Positions 1 through 7,680 of a stretch of 36,211 nt of DNA are shown here, piece after piece. Within the stretch, counting starts at the first letter, position 1, and the number at the start of each line of letters is the position of its first letter. The notes beneath the pieces are model-generated. The model saw nothing but the letters and a program-made list of their open reading frames with translations, ran no database searches and was not told where the DNA came from. Source of the DNA: Bacteroides sp. ET71 (GTDB taxonomy: Bacteria > Bacteroidota > Bacteroidia > Bacteroidales > Bacteroidaceae); the NCBI RefSeq assembly GCF_023336905.1, contig NZ_JAMBLS010000029.1, positions 1 to 36,211 of the forward strand, in the 5' to 3' direction. Position numbers and translations under genes: made by a program.

Positions 1-1268
1 TCTACAATGTTCATGCGCGAAGCCCTCCAGGCAGGGATGCCGGTGCTGAGCAGGTTGAGCACGAAGCAGAACAGCAAGGCCCATCCGAAGGTGGAGGCGT
101 GCAACAGGATAGAGGCATCGACCGTGGGCGGGTTGAGCGTCACGCTGTACTCCTGTGCGAAGAACACCGAGTCGCCCAGATAAGCAAAGAGCACACTCAA
201 GAACAGTCCGACGATGCCCGCCAGGAGGGTGACGATAAGGTTCTCTCCCAATATCTGCCCCATCAGTTCACGGCGGGTGGAGCCGAAGGCACGGCGCACG
301 CCTATCTCGCTGACCCGTTGCCGCAGGCGGCTCTGCGTCATGCTGCTCAGGTTGATGGCCGGCACGATGAGGAGGATGAGAAAGATGACCCATCGCTCGC
401 GGCGGGCGGCCTCTACGTCAGGTTCCCAGTTGGCAGCCGTGGCAAGGACGTGCTTCTCCTGGTCGTAAGGACGGTTACGGCTGATGAACTTCCAGCCGTC
501 CTCGGCCAACGACTGGTTGTAGGCCTCCAGGCGACGGTTACATTCTTCACGGATGGCGGGGAAGTCGGCACGGTCCCTGGCCAGGATGGTGCACGACATC
601 ATGCCCATCAGGTCTTTGTTCCAGGTGTTGTCCACCTGGTCGGTCGAGGTGAATGGAATCCATACCTGCGCGTAGGCGCTCTCGGCCAGGGTGCTGACGT
701 CGCGCACCACACCACTCACCCGGTAGGGCGCATGAGCCAGGAGGAACTCGCGCCCGGTGGCCTGCGTGGTGCCAAACAACTGGCGCGCCACACTCTCGGT
801 GATGACGGCCAAGGGTATCCCGGCGTCAAAGGTAGCCCGGTCGTAAGGTTTGCCATCAATGAAGGCAAAGTCAAACACACGCCAGAAGTCATCGTCCGTC
901 TCCTTTACGTCTACCGCCGTAGCTGGCTGATTGGGCAGGCTGACAGGCATCGCCACCGTTATGCAGGTGTAGAGCGTGACGGCCTCGGGCGTCTCCAACG
1001 ATTTATACAGTTCACGTCCCGTACGCACACTCATGGGACCATTGCTGCTGCTGTCGCCCCAATCCTTGTTGGTGATGCTGCTAAAACGCACGTGCAAGTA
1101 GCGGTCGCGGTTCGACTCTGGTGCATAGGGCGACACCTTTACTTGCTGCATCATCACCACCAGCATGATGAGGAAGATGGACAGGGCCGTGCCCGCCACA
1201 TTCACCATGCTGATGAGCGGCTGTTGCCGCAGTTGTGCCCAGGCTTGTTGTATGTATTGCTTAATCAT
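1..1268 (-). CDS. FtsX/MacB-type ABC transporter permease (3' end cut by window)
   Basis: This is an inner-membrane permease of a MacB/Lol-type export system. Translation from the ATG whose complement is at 1266-1268 starts MIKQYIQQAWAQLRQQP and gives 422 codons before the window edge, so only the last residues are missing. Visible parts are a first membrane segment (about residues 19-40), a large periplasmic MacB_PCD-like domain (about 45-285) with the motif pattern AVITESVARQLFGTT, and a C-terminal FtsX block with VSEIGVRRAFGSTRRELMGQ. The end, AWRASRMNIV, matches the usual family terminus. It is the last visible gene of a minus-strand operon, after the DUF2807 gene. The substrate cannot be read from the sequence. 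Confidence is high for the family and low for the substrate. Confidence 0.9.
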   Translation of the reverse strand, partial: MIKQYIQQAWAQLRQQPLISMVNVAGTALSIFLIMLVVMMQQVKVSPYAPESNRDRYLHVRFSSITNKDWGDSSSNGPMSVRTGRELYKSLETPEAVTLYTCITVAMPVSLPNQPATAVDVKETDDDFWRVFDFAFIDGKPYDRATFDAGIPLAVITESVARQLFGTTQATGREFLLAHAPYRVSGVVRDVSTLAESAYAQVWIPFTSTDQVDNTWNKDLMGMMSCTILARDRADFPAIREECNRRLEAYNQSLAEDGWKFISRNRPYDQEKHVLATAANWEPDVEAARRERWVIFLILLIVPAINLSSMTQSRLRQRVSEIGVRRAFGSTRRELMGQILGENLIVTLLAGIVGLFLSVLFAYLGDSVFFAQEYSVTLNPPTVDASILLHASTFGWALLFCFVLNLLSTGIPAWRASRMNIV

Positions 1269-1397
1269 GATTACAGTTATTTGATAGTTGACAAGGAAAC
1301 GAGTTAATGAGGCTACAAGGTCTTGTAGGAAGCAAAATGAAAAGGGGTAAGCTCTGTCCTTGTGGTCTTGTTAACTTGTTCCCTAAATTCCTAATTC

Positions 1398-2033
1398 TTA
1401 CTCCCCGACCTTCAGCCCGCCACGGTTCAGCTCGCCGATGCCGCTGCGGTGCAGGTCGGCCGTCTTGGCACGACCGCGCAGGGTGACGCTGCCCACGCCG
1501 CTCATGGAGGCATCCACGTGGTCGCAATCGACAGTCACCTTGGCATCGCCCACCCCGCTCATGTGCAAGTCGAGGTTGCGGCAGCGCAGGTCGTCGATGA
1601 CCGCCTCGCCCACTCCGGTGATGCGGATGTCCAGGTCGCCGTCCAGTTTCAGGGTCTCCTCACAACGGAAGCTGCCCACACCTTTGAACTCAATGTCGTC
1701 CAGGCCGGGGGCGGTGAGATAGATGGTAACGCCGTTGTTATTGCCCCTGTTCAGGTTCTTCTTCTTGTTCTTGAAACCGATGGACAGGGTGCCGTCCTTG
1801 GACACGGTAGTCACGGTGTTGTTCACATACTTCTCCCGCCCCTCGATACGGAGGGAGTAGGCATCATCTTGCGTAAAGATGATGTCGCCCACGGTCGTGA
1901 TGTCTATGGCGTGGAAAGCTTCCACCTTGCGTGTTTGGGTTACACGTGCATCGCCGTCGTCGGCCGTCACGGATGAAACACAAAAGAAAGCCAGCGTAGC
2001 GGCCAGCAACGTATAGATAGTTGTAGTCATCAT
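1398..2033 (-). CDS. DUF2807 (head GIN domain) secreted protein
   Basis: A small exported protein of the DUF2807 / 'GIN domain' family, a right-handed beta-solenoid family common in Bacteroidetes. The likely start is the MMTTTIYTLL methionine pair (2033 or 2030), because it gives a clean signal peptide ending near SSVTA. Upstream in-frame residues lie in the intergenic repeat. The mature part, about 190 residues, carries repeated GVG turns (FKGVGSF, ITGVGEA, MSGVGDA, MSGVGSV) typical of the solenoid. It lies inside the exporter operon between the ATPase and a permease, so it is probably an envelope accessory or a cargo. That role is inference; no enzymatic residues are seen. Confidence 0.85.
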   Translation of the reverse strand: MMTTTIYTLLAATLAFFCVSSVTADDGDARVTQTRKVEAFHAIDITTVGDIIFTQDDAYSLRIEGREKYVNNTVTTVSKDGTLSIGFKNKKKNLNRGNNNGVTIYLTAPGLDDIEFKGVGSFRCEETLKLDGDLDIRITGVGEAVIDDLRCRNLDLHMSGVGDAKVTVDCDHVDASMSGVGSVTLRGRAKTADLHRSGIGELNRGGLKVGE

Positions 2034-2066
2034 AATTCTGAGTTGTTTAGTTAAATGATAATTTAT

Positions 2067-2187
2067 GTGCGCGAAGCGCACAATGGTTAATGGTTAATGA
2101 TAAATGGTTAATAGGCTTGTGCATGGTTCCTTTTGCTACGTATTAACCATTAACCATTTATCATTAATCATTGCGGCCTTCGGCCGC
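2067..2187. repeat. REP-like doublet: nested inverted repeats capped by two GC-rich hairpins
   Basis: A 121-bp mirror-like element between the ATPase stop and the DUF2807 start. The outer ends are two perfect hairpins, GTGCGC-GAA-GCGCAC at 2067-2081 and GCGGCC-TTC-GGCCGC at 2173-2187. Just inside are AT-rich arms in inverted orientation: TTAATGATAAATGGTTAAT at 2094-2112 is the exact reverse complement of 2149-2167. Short ATTAACC-type direct repeats extend both arms. The layout resembles bacterial REP/BIME doublets or a small MITE. It could fold in the polycistronic mRNA between two genes. Confidence 0.75.
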
Positions 2188-2197
2188 TAAATTCCTA

Positions 2198-2869
2198 TTA
2201 CCCCACCAGATGCCCGTCGAAGAAGTGCACCGTGCGCTTCGTCAGCCTGGCCTGGGCTTCGTTGTGCGTCACCATGACGATGGTGCGGCCGTCTTCCTGG
2301 TTCAGCCGTTGCAGGATGTCCATCACCTCGGCACCCATCTTCGAGTCCAGGTTACCTGTCGGCTCGTCCGCCAGGATTATTTCCGGGTTGCCGATAATGG
2401 CGCGGGCTATGGCCACGCGTTGGCACTGTCCGCCGGAGAGCTGTGTGGGCATGTGGCGCATGCGGTGTGTCATGCCCACCTTGGCCAGCACTTCCTCGGC
2501 CATGCGGTGCCGTTCCTTGGCACCTACCTTGCGGTAGAGCAGCGGAAGCTCCACGTTGTCTATCACGTTCAGGGAGTTGATGAGATGGAACGACTGGAAC
2601 ACGAATCCCAGGTTGCGGTTGCGGAAGGCAGCCAGTTCCTTGTCTTTCATGCGGGTGGTGTCCGTACCGGCTATCTCTACCGTACCCGTGGTGGGCACGT
2701 CCAACAGCCCCATGATGTTCAGCAGGGTGGATTTGCCACAGCCTGAGGGTCCCATGACGCTGAGAAACTCACCCTTCTCTACTTCCATGTTTACGTCCTC
2801 CAGTGCGAGGGTTTCTACCTCATCGGTACGGTAAATCTTTGTGATGTTAGTTAGCTTAATCATTGACAT
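2198..2869 (-). CDS. ABC transporter ATP-binding protein (MacB/LolD type)
   Basis: The cytoplasmic ATPase powering the FtsX-type permeases around it; 223 aa from the ATG at 2869 (M3 at 2863 is an equally good start). Walker A is GPSGCGKST (about 40-48), the Q-loop VFQSF is near 90, the signature is [14 protein letters not shown] (about 144-157), Walker B ILADEPT is near 165-171, and the H-loop is in VTHN. The spacing and the TGNLDS motif after Walker B are those of the LolD/MacB/FtsE group. Two adjacent sequence signals, a sigma-54-like promoter at 3026-3040 and a palindrome at 3081-3106, suggest it can be transcribed separately from the upstream permeases. Confidence 0.93.
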   Translation of the reverse strand: MSMIKLTNITKIYRTDEVETLALEDVNMEVEKGEFLSVMGPSGCGKSTLLNIMGLLDVPTTGTVEIAGTDTTRMKDKELAAFRNRNLGFVFQSFHLINSLNVIDNVELPLLYRKVGAKERHRMAEEVLAKVGMTHRMRHMPTQLSGGQCQRVAIARAIIGNPEIILADEPTGNLDSKMGAEVMDILQRLNQEDGRTIVMVTHNEAQARLTKRTVHFFDGHLVG

Positions 2870-3025
2870 AATGCTTAGTGTTTTATGAGTTAATAATATG
2901 ATTCTATTCTTTAGTCTGTGATGGTCTGCTATTCCGAGCATAGCTGAGGAATCTCAAGAGATTATAAGCATGTAGTGAGTTCCCTCGACTACGCTCGGGA
3001 TGACAGTGCCATCGGTGATAAACAT

Positions 3026-3040
3026 CCAAATGCCGTGCCA
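3026..3040 (-). promoter_or_regulatory. Sigma-54 (-24/-12) type promoter before the ATPase gene
   Basis: On the minus strand this reads TGGCACGGCATTTGG. The consensus TGGCACGnnnnTTGC is matched at every fixed position except the last base, with the correct GG-to-GC spacing. The predicted start is near 3014, leaving a leader of about 145 nt before the ATPase gene. The palindrome at 3081-3106 lies 55 bp upstream (centre to the GG of -24), a normal place for an NtrC-family activator site. Confidence 0.7.
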
Positions 3041-3080
3041 AAACAGCAAGCATCTGATTGTTTGTAGTTTATCTATCTGG

Positions 3081-3106
3081 CAGGGCGTCCGATATCGGAC
3101 ACCCTG
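3081..3106. promoter_or_regulatory. 26-bp palindromic upstream activator site (copy 1)
   Basis: The core GTCCGATATCGGAC (3087-3100) is a perfect palindrome. The symmetry extends to 26 bp (3081-3106) with a single mismatched pair (C3086/A3101). The same core occurs at 7621-7646 before the adaptor gene, again upstream of a sigma-54-like promoter. Extra TGTCCG half-sites lie at 3105-3110 and 3118-3123. This is probably the binding site of an NtrC-type response regulator encoded outside the window. Confidence 0.7.
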
Positions 3107-3124
3107 TCCGCTTTTGGTGTCCGT

Positions 3125-4435
3125 TCACTCATCGCGCAGGGCTTCGGTGGGCGGGATGCGGCTAATCTTGCGGGCGGGGATGTAGACGCCCACCGACACC
3201 ACCAGCAGCAGGATGGCATAGACGATGAACGACACGAAGAGGAAGTGCGTCCAGAAGTAGTCTGTCCAATACTCCGGCCGCAGGATGTCATTCCACATCG
3301 CGCCCTTGGAGAAGCCCTCGCTGATGGCATATTGCAGGTAGATGAAGCAGCCGACAAGGGTGCCCAGCGTGGTCAGCACCGCACCTTCGCCCAGCAGGAG
3401 GCGGACGATGTGCCCCGGCGTGGCCCCGAAGGACAGCATCACCCCGACTTCCTCGCGGCGGGTGCGGGTCTGCAGCCAGAAGGTGCCTACCACGCCCAGG
3501 CAGAGGTTCACCAGGAAGAAGACGGCCACCAGCAGGTTGCGCCGGTAGATGGGGGTGGAACTCCAGGCCTCCGCCTCGGCAATGCCCTGGCGGTAGGTTT
3601 TGAGGTCGCGGGCATAGAGATTGCCTGCCCGCAGGTTCTGGAGCATCCAAGGCTTGAAGTCGTGCAGGAAACGGTCCATGCTGACGCCCTCCTTCAGGCG
3701 GATGAGGATGCGGGCATCAGCGGGCATATAGTCGCGGGCCATGTCTTCCTCTTTGCCGGGCAGGAAAGCAAGGGGGATGGGACGCTGGTCGCTATAGAAT
3801 TTGACGGAGCCTACGGTACCTATTATATTAATGTAGGTAGTGTCCTTCTCGTCGCACTCCCAGAAGCGCTTGTGGCGCGGGTCGTCGGTATGGAACAGAT
3901 AGTCCAAGGTGTTCTCGTCTATCACCAGGTCGTTCACACCGTAGGCATGGTCGGACAGCTCGGCGGGGGTCAGGCCCTTGCCGGGGCGGAAGCCGTAGGT
4001 CTCGAAGAAATGGGTGTGGGGCAGGAACTGGATAACATAGACGTCGGTACCGTTCTGTGCTGTGTCGCCTTCTGCCCGGTAGGAAGACGACATGCTGCCC
4101 TGCGAACCGGGATAGCTGAAGCCCATCAGGGGGGTGGCCTGCTCGACGTCGGTGTGTTGGCGTACGCGGTCGATGATATGGAGATAGGATTCCATCAGGG
4201 CACCGGGTTCGGCGGATGAGGAATCGTAGCCGGGCGCCGAGGGTTGCAGGGCGTCCATGGAAACGAGACAGAGGCGGTCGGCATCGTAGCCCAGGGGGAG
4301 CATACGGTCGTGCGTCACTACGATGACGGGGTCGAAGATGGCCCATGACAGTACGGCCACCAGGATGAGTTCGGCCAGCAGCCAGGCATTGCGACGGCGG
4401 CGGGTCCAAAGGGTTTTGAGTATCAAATGAAACAT
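3125..4435 (-). CDS. FtsX/MacB-type ABC transporter permease
   Basis: Inner-membrane permease, 436 aa, starting MFHLILKTLWTRRRRNAWLL. There is one N-terminal membrane segment (about 18-38), a periplasmic domain of about 240 residues, and a C-terminal FtsX domain with three hydrophobic stretches (about 300-325, 350-375 and 395-420). The sequence REEVGVMLSFGATPGHIVRLLLGEG is the usual cytoplasmic coupling region, and the protein ends ISRIPPTEALRDE, the family's standard tail. It is the most divergent of the three permeases here. It lies between another permease and the ATPase. The upstream activator palindrome abuts its 3' end. Confidence 0.92.
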   Translation of the reverse strand: MFHLILKTLWTRRRRNAWLLAELILVAVLSWAIFDPVIVVTHDRMLPLGYDADRLCLVSMDALQPSAPGYDSSSAEPGALMESYLHIIDRVRQHTDVEQATPLMGFSYPGSQGSMSSSYRAEGDTAQNGTDVYVIQFLPHTHFFETYGFRPGKGLTPAELSDHAYGVNDLVIDENTLDYLFHTDDPRHKRFWECDEKDTTYINIIGTVGSVKFYSDQRPIPLAFLPGKEEDMARDYMPADARILIRLKEGVSMDRFLHDFKPWMLQNLRAGNLYARDLKTYRQGIAEAEAWSSTPIYRRNLLVAVFFLVNLCLGVVGTFWLQTRTRREEVGVMLSFGATPGHIVRLLLGEGAVLTTLGTLVGCFIYLQYAISEGFSKGAMWNDILRPEYWTDYFWTHFLFVSFIVYAILLLVVSVGVYIPARKISRIPPTEALRDE

Positions 4436-4454
4436 AATGAGCGGCCCCCTCCAA

Positions 4455-4572
4455 CCTCCCCCCGGCGGGGGAGGCTAAAGTTATAGGGGCAATATTTTAT
4501 CAGTTATACATATTTCTTATTACATACTATCTTAATTACATACTATCTTACTCCCTCCCTACGGGGGAGGGA
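4455..4572. repeat. C-rich hairpins flanking a 16-bp tandem repeat
   Basis: The 150-bp gap between the two permeases holds a hairpin CCTCCCCC-CGGC-GGGGGAGG (4455-4474), then AT-rich sequence with two perfect tandem copies of ATTACATACTATCTTA (4519-4534 and 4535-4550). A second hairpin follows, TCCCTCCC with GGGAGGGA (4552-4572). C-rich intergenic hairpins like these are dispersed repeats in several Bacteroidales genomes as far as I know. Here they may stabilise mRNA between the two permeases or attenuate it. Confidence 0.6.
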
Positions 4573-4585
4573 TAGGGAGGGGCTT

Positions 4586-5899
4586 TTATCTCCTTTCATA
4601 TAATGAGTGGATGATGGGTTTGCGGAGCGACAGCCATGCCGGCAGCAGGGCGGACAGGAGGTTGAGCAGCACGCAGAGGACAAATGCACAGAGGAAGACC
4701 AGTGGGGCGAAGAGCATCTCGCCGCTGACGTAGGCATTGGCGCCCTCGGGGACAGACCTTGTGAAGTCGTCCAGCAAGAAGAACAGCCATTCGCGGCCTG
4801 CATAGATGGCCAGCCAGGCAATGAGCAGTCCTAACACACCGCCCAGGAGCGTGAGCAGCAGGTTCTCCCACATCACCTGCCCCAACAGCTTGCCACGTCC
4901 TGCGCCGAAGGACTTGCGCACGCCCATCTCTGCCAGGCGGCTCTCCATGCGACTGGCTATCATGCCGCTCAGGTTGAGGGCGGGCACCAGCAGGAGGACG
5001 AGGAGCATGAGGCCGAAGTAGCGTACCCGGGACCAGAAGTCGAAGTCTTGGGCGGGGTATTCCTGGAAGACGCTGAGGGCATGTGTGCGTGGCTGTTCCC
5101 ACAGGTCCATCTGCCACTGACCTTTGTGTTGCTGGTTGAGCCGTCGGGTGACGTCTTTCACCTCGGCCTGCAGGGCCCGGGCCTGGTCGTCGTCTTTCAC
5201 CAGGAAGGTCAGGCTGAAGGAGCCGACGTAGGGGTAGCGGTCGGTCTGGCTTTTGCGGTAGTTGTCGTCCACTGAATAGGGCAGATAGACCTGGGCATAG
5301 GATTGCGGGGTGAGGTAGCTGCCGCCCCGGACGACGCCGCACACGCGGTAGGGGATGTAACTGAGGCTGAACGTCTGCCCCACCACGCCCCGGGTGGTGC
5401 CGAAGAGTCGCCGGGCCAGGTCGTCGGTGATGACGGCTGTGCGGATGCCGCTCTGCAGGTCGCTGTCGGTGAAGGGGTTGCCCTCCAGGAAGCGGAAGGT
5501 GTATATGCGGAAGAAGGCGGGGTCTACCAGCTTGATGGGTGGGTGGAAGTCGCCGCTACGGTCGGCCGGTTGGATGTAGGCATTGTCCGTAAAGCGCCAG
5601 GATGCGTATTGGGCTGAGATGGTTTCTGTGTTCTCGAAGTGCAGCGCCCAGTCCTGCAAGGCTACGTAGGAGAGGGCGGCCTGGTGGGTGTTGTGTCCGT
5701 CGGTGAAGCTGGCGTGGGTCAGGTAGAGCGTCCGGCTGCGGTTCGCCTCCGGGTAGACGGGTGCGAGCTTCACGTAGTAAATCTCCGCCACAATCATCGT
5801 CATGGCGATGGCCAGCCCGGTGCCTGCGATGTAGAGTCCGCTGAACAGGGGGTTCTGCCGCAGCAGGGTCCAGGCTTGTTTCAAGTAGAGTTTAAGCAT
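4586..5899 (-). CDS. FtsX/MacB-type ABC transporter permease
   Basis: Inner-membrane permease, 437 aa, starting MLKLYLKQAWTLLRQNPLFS. It has an N-terminal membrane segment (about 20-42), a periplasmic MacB_PCD domain containing AVITDDLARRLFGTT (about 150-165), and a C-terminal FtsX unit with LAEMGVRKSFGAGRGKLLGQ (about 325-345) and further membrane segments. It closely resembles the truncated permease at 1-1268 in motif order, so the two are probable paralogues. It follows the adaptor gene on the same strand after a 347-bp gap. Confidence 0.92.
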   Translation of the reverse strand: MLKLYLKQAWTLLRQNPLFSGLYIAGTGLAIAMTMIVAEIYYVKLAPVYPEANRSRTLYLTHASFTDGHNTHQAALSYVALQDWALHFENTETISAQYASWRFTDNAYIQPADRSGDFHPPIKLVDPAFFRIYTFRFLEGNPFTDSDLQSGIRTAVITDDLARRLFGTTRGVVGQTFSLSYIPYRVCGVVRGGSYLTPQSYAQVYLPYSVDDNYRKSQTDRYPYVGSFSLTFLVKDDDQARALQAEVKDVTRRLNQQHKGQWQMDLWEQPRTHALSVFQEYPAQDFDFWSRVRYFGLMLLVLLLVPALNLSGMIASRMESRLAEMGVRKSFGAGRGKLLGQVMWENLLLTLLGGVLGLLIAWLAIYAGREWLFFLLDDFTRSVPEGANAYVSGEMLFAPLVFLCAFVLCVLLNLLSALLPAWLSLRKPIIHSLYERR

Positions 5900-6246
5900 A
5901 ATAGTTGGGTTGTCTGATGCCGGGCGTCACGAAGACGGACGGCGGGTTACACATTATTATATATGTTCTCATCTTTCGGTGTTTGTCCATTTATTTTCCC
6001 ACTTTCCGGGACTGGGGGCGGGTGTGTGCCGGCAACAGTCCCCACCTTTTCCCTACCCTCTCCACAGGGGGCTGTGGCCGGGGTGGCGGAGATGGTGGGA
6101 TGAGGTTGGCAGTTTGTCAAATATTCTGACCATCGTTGGCAGGCAGTCCCCCACCCCCTTTTACAATGGCTTCTGACGGGGGGTAGGGAAAGACGCCGCC
6201 TTTCCCTGCCTCAGACGCCGCCTTTGGCGGGGAGGGGCGGCGCGGG
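5900..6246. other. 347-bp intergenic gap with GC-rich inverted and direct repeats
   Basis: No convincing gene is visible between the adaptor stop and the next permease. The sequence has a long-range inverted pair, TTTCCCTACCC near 6049-6059 with GGGTAGGGAAA near 6181-6191. It also has a 13-bp direct repeat AGACGCCGCCTTT (6191-6203 and 6213-6225), the second copy reading into a GCCGCC/GGCGGC-rich hairpin just past the adaptor stop codon. I see no sigma-54 motif here, so read-through from the adaptor promoter is the simplest source of permease transcription. Confidence 0.5.
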
Positions 6247-7497
6247 TCACTGTTTCAGCTTCAGTTTGTTCTTATTTTTGAACATGCTCATGTCGCTGAC
6301 CACCACCTGCTCGCCGGGCTTCAGTCCGGAGACGACCTCGACATACTCGAAGTTCGAGTCGCCCAGTTGCACCTTGCGTTTCTGCAACTCGTCGGAGGCG
6401 GTGCGGACAAAGAGCTCGTATTCGCCGCGGCCCACGTAGTACGAAGCGTTGGCGATGCGCATCACGTCCTCCTTTACGGCGTTCATCACGTAGACATCGG
6501 TCTTCAGCCCCGAGCGCAAGCGGCGGTTGCTGTCGTCGTCCAACTGCACGGTGAAGCTGATGACCCCGTTCTTCGAAAGCGGCGTCACACTGCTCACCCG
6601 GCCCACAAGCTGCTCCCGTCCTATCTTGACGATGGCCTTGCCACCGGCCGCCACCCGGTCGCCATACGTGTCAGCAATCTCCCCCTCCACCTTGAAATGG
6701 CTCAGGTCGGAGATGATGGCAATCTGCGTGCCCTGCGTCACCTGCACGCCAATCTGGTCGTTGATATACGTCAGAATGGCCTTGCGCGGCGAACGCACCT
6801 GCGCATCGTCCAGCGTGCGCTTCATCTCGGCCAGGTCCTTCCGGAAGATAGACAGCTCCAGCTCCTTCACCTTGTAGTCGGCCGCCAGCGTCTTCTGCTT
6901 GCCCGCATACTGCTGGCGTAGCTGCTCCAGCTCCAGTTCGCTGACGTTCAAGTCCAGCTCAGCCTGGCGCACCTGGTCAGTCGTTCCCGAACCGATACTG
7001 TCCAAGTACCGCTCGTTGCGCAGCACCACCCGCTTGCGGTTCAACTGCATCTCACTCACCTTTATCTGATTGGCCATATCATTCAGTGCCACCTCGTTGT
7101 TGATACGCAACTGCTCCAGCTCATACTGCTTGGTCTTCTCCTCGTCCAACAACTTCTGATACTCCGTCTCCGTGCTCTGCAAGTCCAGCTTCAGAATAGG
7201 CGTGCCCACATCCACGCTGTCGCCACCCTTCTTGTAAACCTCGACGATGCGCGTGTTGATGGGCGAATTGATAATCTCTTCGAAGGCCGGAACCACCTTG
7301 CCCGACGCACTCACACTCACCTCGATGGTACCTTGGTCCACGGTGGAGAACACCACATCCTTCTCCCTGACCCCCGTCCGCATCACAGAGACTAGCACAC
7401 TGATGACCACGATGACTGCCACACCGCCGATGCCATAACGCATCAACCTCTTGTTGCGCTCCCTTCGGCGCACCTCTTTCGGAATTTCTCTATCCAT
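6247..7497 (-). CDS. HlyD/MacA-family periplasmic adaptor (membrane fusion protein)
   Basis: Periplasmic adaptor linking the inner-membrane ABC exporter to an outer-membrane channel; 416 aa. It has a short basic cytoplasmic N-terminus, a single membrane segment (about 21-40), a biotinyl/lipoyl-like half (VSASGKVVPAFEEIINSP), a long coiled-coil hairpin (about 110-230, rich in Glu/Gln/Leu heptads), the second lipoyl half (DAQVRSPRKAILTYI), then beta-barrel and membrane-proximal domains ending GLKPGEQVVVSDMSMFKNK. It is the first gene of the exporter operon and sits 58 nt after the predicted sigma-54 start. The matching TolC-like protein is not in the window. Confidence 0.93.
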   Translation of the reverse strand: MDREIPKEVRRRERNKRLMRYGIGGVAVIVVISVLVSVMRTGVREKDVVFSTVDQGTIEVSVSASGKVVPAFEEIINSPINTRIVEVYKKGGDSVDVGTPILKLDLQSTETEYQKLLDEEKTKQYELEQLRINNEVALNDMANQIKVSEMQLNRKRVVLRNERYLDSIGSGTTDQVRQAELDLNVSELELEQLRQQYAGKQKTLAADYKVKELELSIFRKDLAEMKRTLDDAQVRSPRKAILTYINDQIGVQVTQGTQIAIISDLSHFKVEGEIADTYGDRVAAGGKAIVKIGREQLVGRVSSVTPLSKNGVISFTVQLDDDSNRRLRSGLKTDVYVMNAVKEDVMRIANASYYVGRGEYELFVRTASDELQKRKVQLGDSNFEYVEVVSGLKPGEQVVVSDMSMFKNKNKLKLKQ

Positions 7498-7533
7498 ATC
7501 TATCTATCCAAATTAATGATACATTCACTTTCC

Positions 7534-7551
7534 GTCCGCACCCGTGCGGAC
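7534..7551. promoter_or_regulatory. Palindrome in the adaptor leader
   Basis: GTCCGCAC-CC-GTGCGGAC has perfect 8-bp arms. On the minus strand the outer bases read TGTCCG..CGGAC, like a spaced version of the activator palindrome at 7621-7646. It lies immediately downstream of the predicted sigma-54 start, so it could be an mRNA hairpin or a second regulator site. Confidence 0.45.
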
Positions 7552-7566
7552 ACCACCCCCCTACAA

Positions 7567-7581
7567 GCGAAATCTGTGCCA
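7567..7581 (-). promoter_or_regulatory. Sigma-54 (-24/-12) type promoter before the adaptor gene
   Basis: On the minus strand this reads TGGCACAGATTTCGC. It matches TGGCACGnnnnTTGC except for two positions, with exact -24/-12 spacing. The predicted start is near 7555. The perfect palindrome at 7621-7646 is centred 54 bp upstream of the GG, almost the same geometry as the copy before the ATPase gene (55 bp). Confidence 0.65.
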
Positions 7582-7620
7582 AACATGCAGACCACTGATT
7601 ATCAGCACCGAGCAAAAACA

Positions 7621-7646
7621 AGGGGTGTCCGATATCGGACACCCCT
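7621..7646. promoter_or_regulatory. 26-bp perfect palindromic upstream activator site (copy 2)
   Basis: Each 13-nt arm reads AGGGGTGTCCGAT inward to the dyad, and the palindrome is perfect over 26 bp. Its core is identical to that at 3087-3100. It is placed between the adaptor gene and the 3' end of the glucosaminidase gene, both on the minus strand, so by position it serves the adaptor. Confidence 0.75.
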
Positions 7647-7680
7647 GTACATTTTCGGATACACCGGCCGCACAACCGGC

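Noticed and set aside
99-1307. A 402-codon plus-strand frame over the first permease, and similar long plus frames at 3245-4219 and 5303-5617
   Set aside because: They are antisense shadows of GC-rich permease genes. Their translations lack any family motif, whereas the minus strand gives clear FtsX/MacB permeases.
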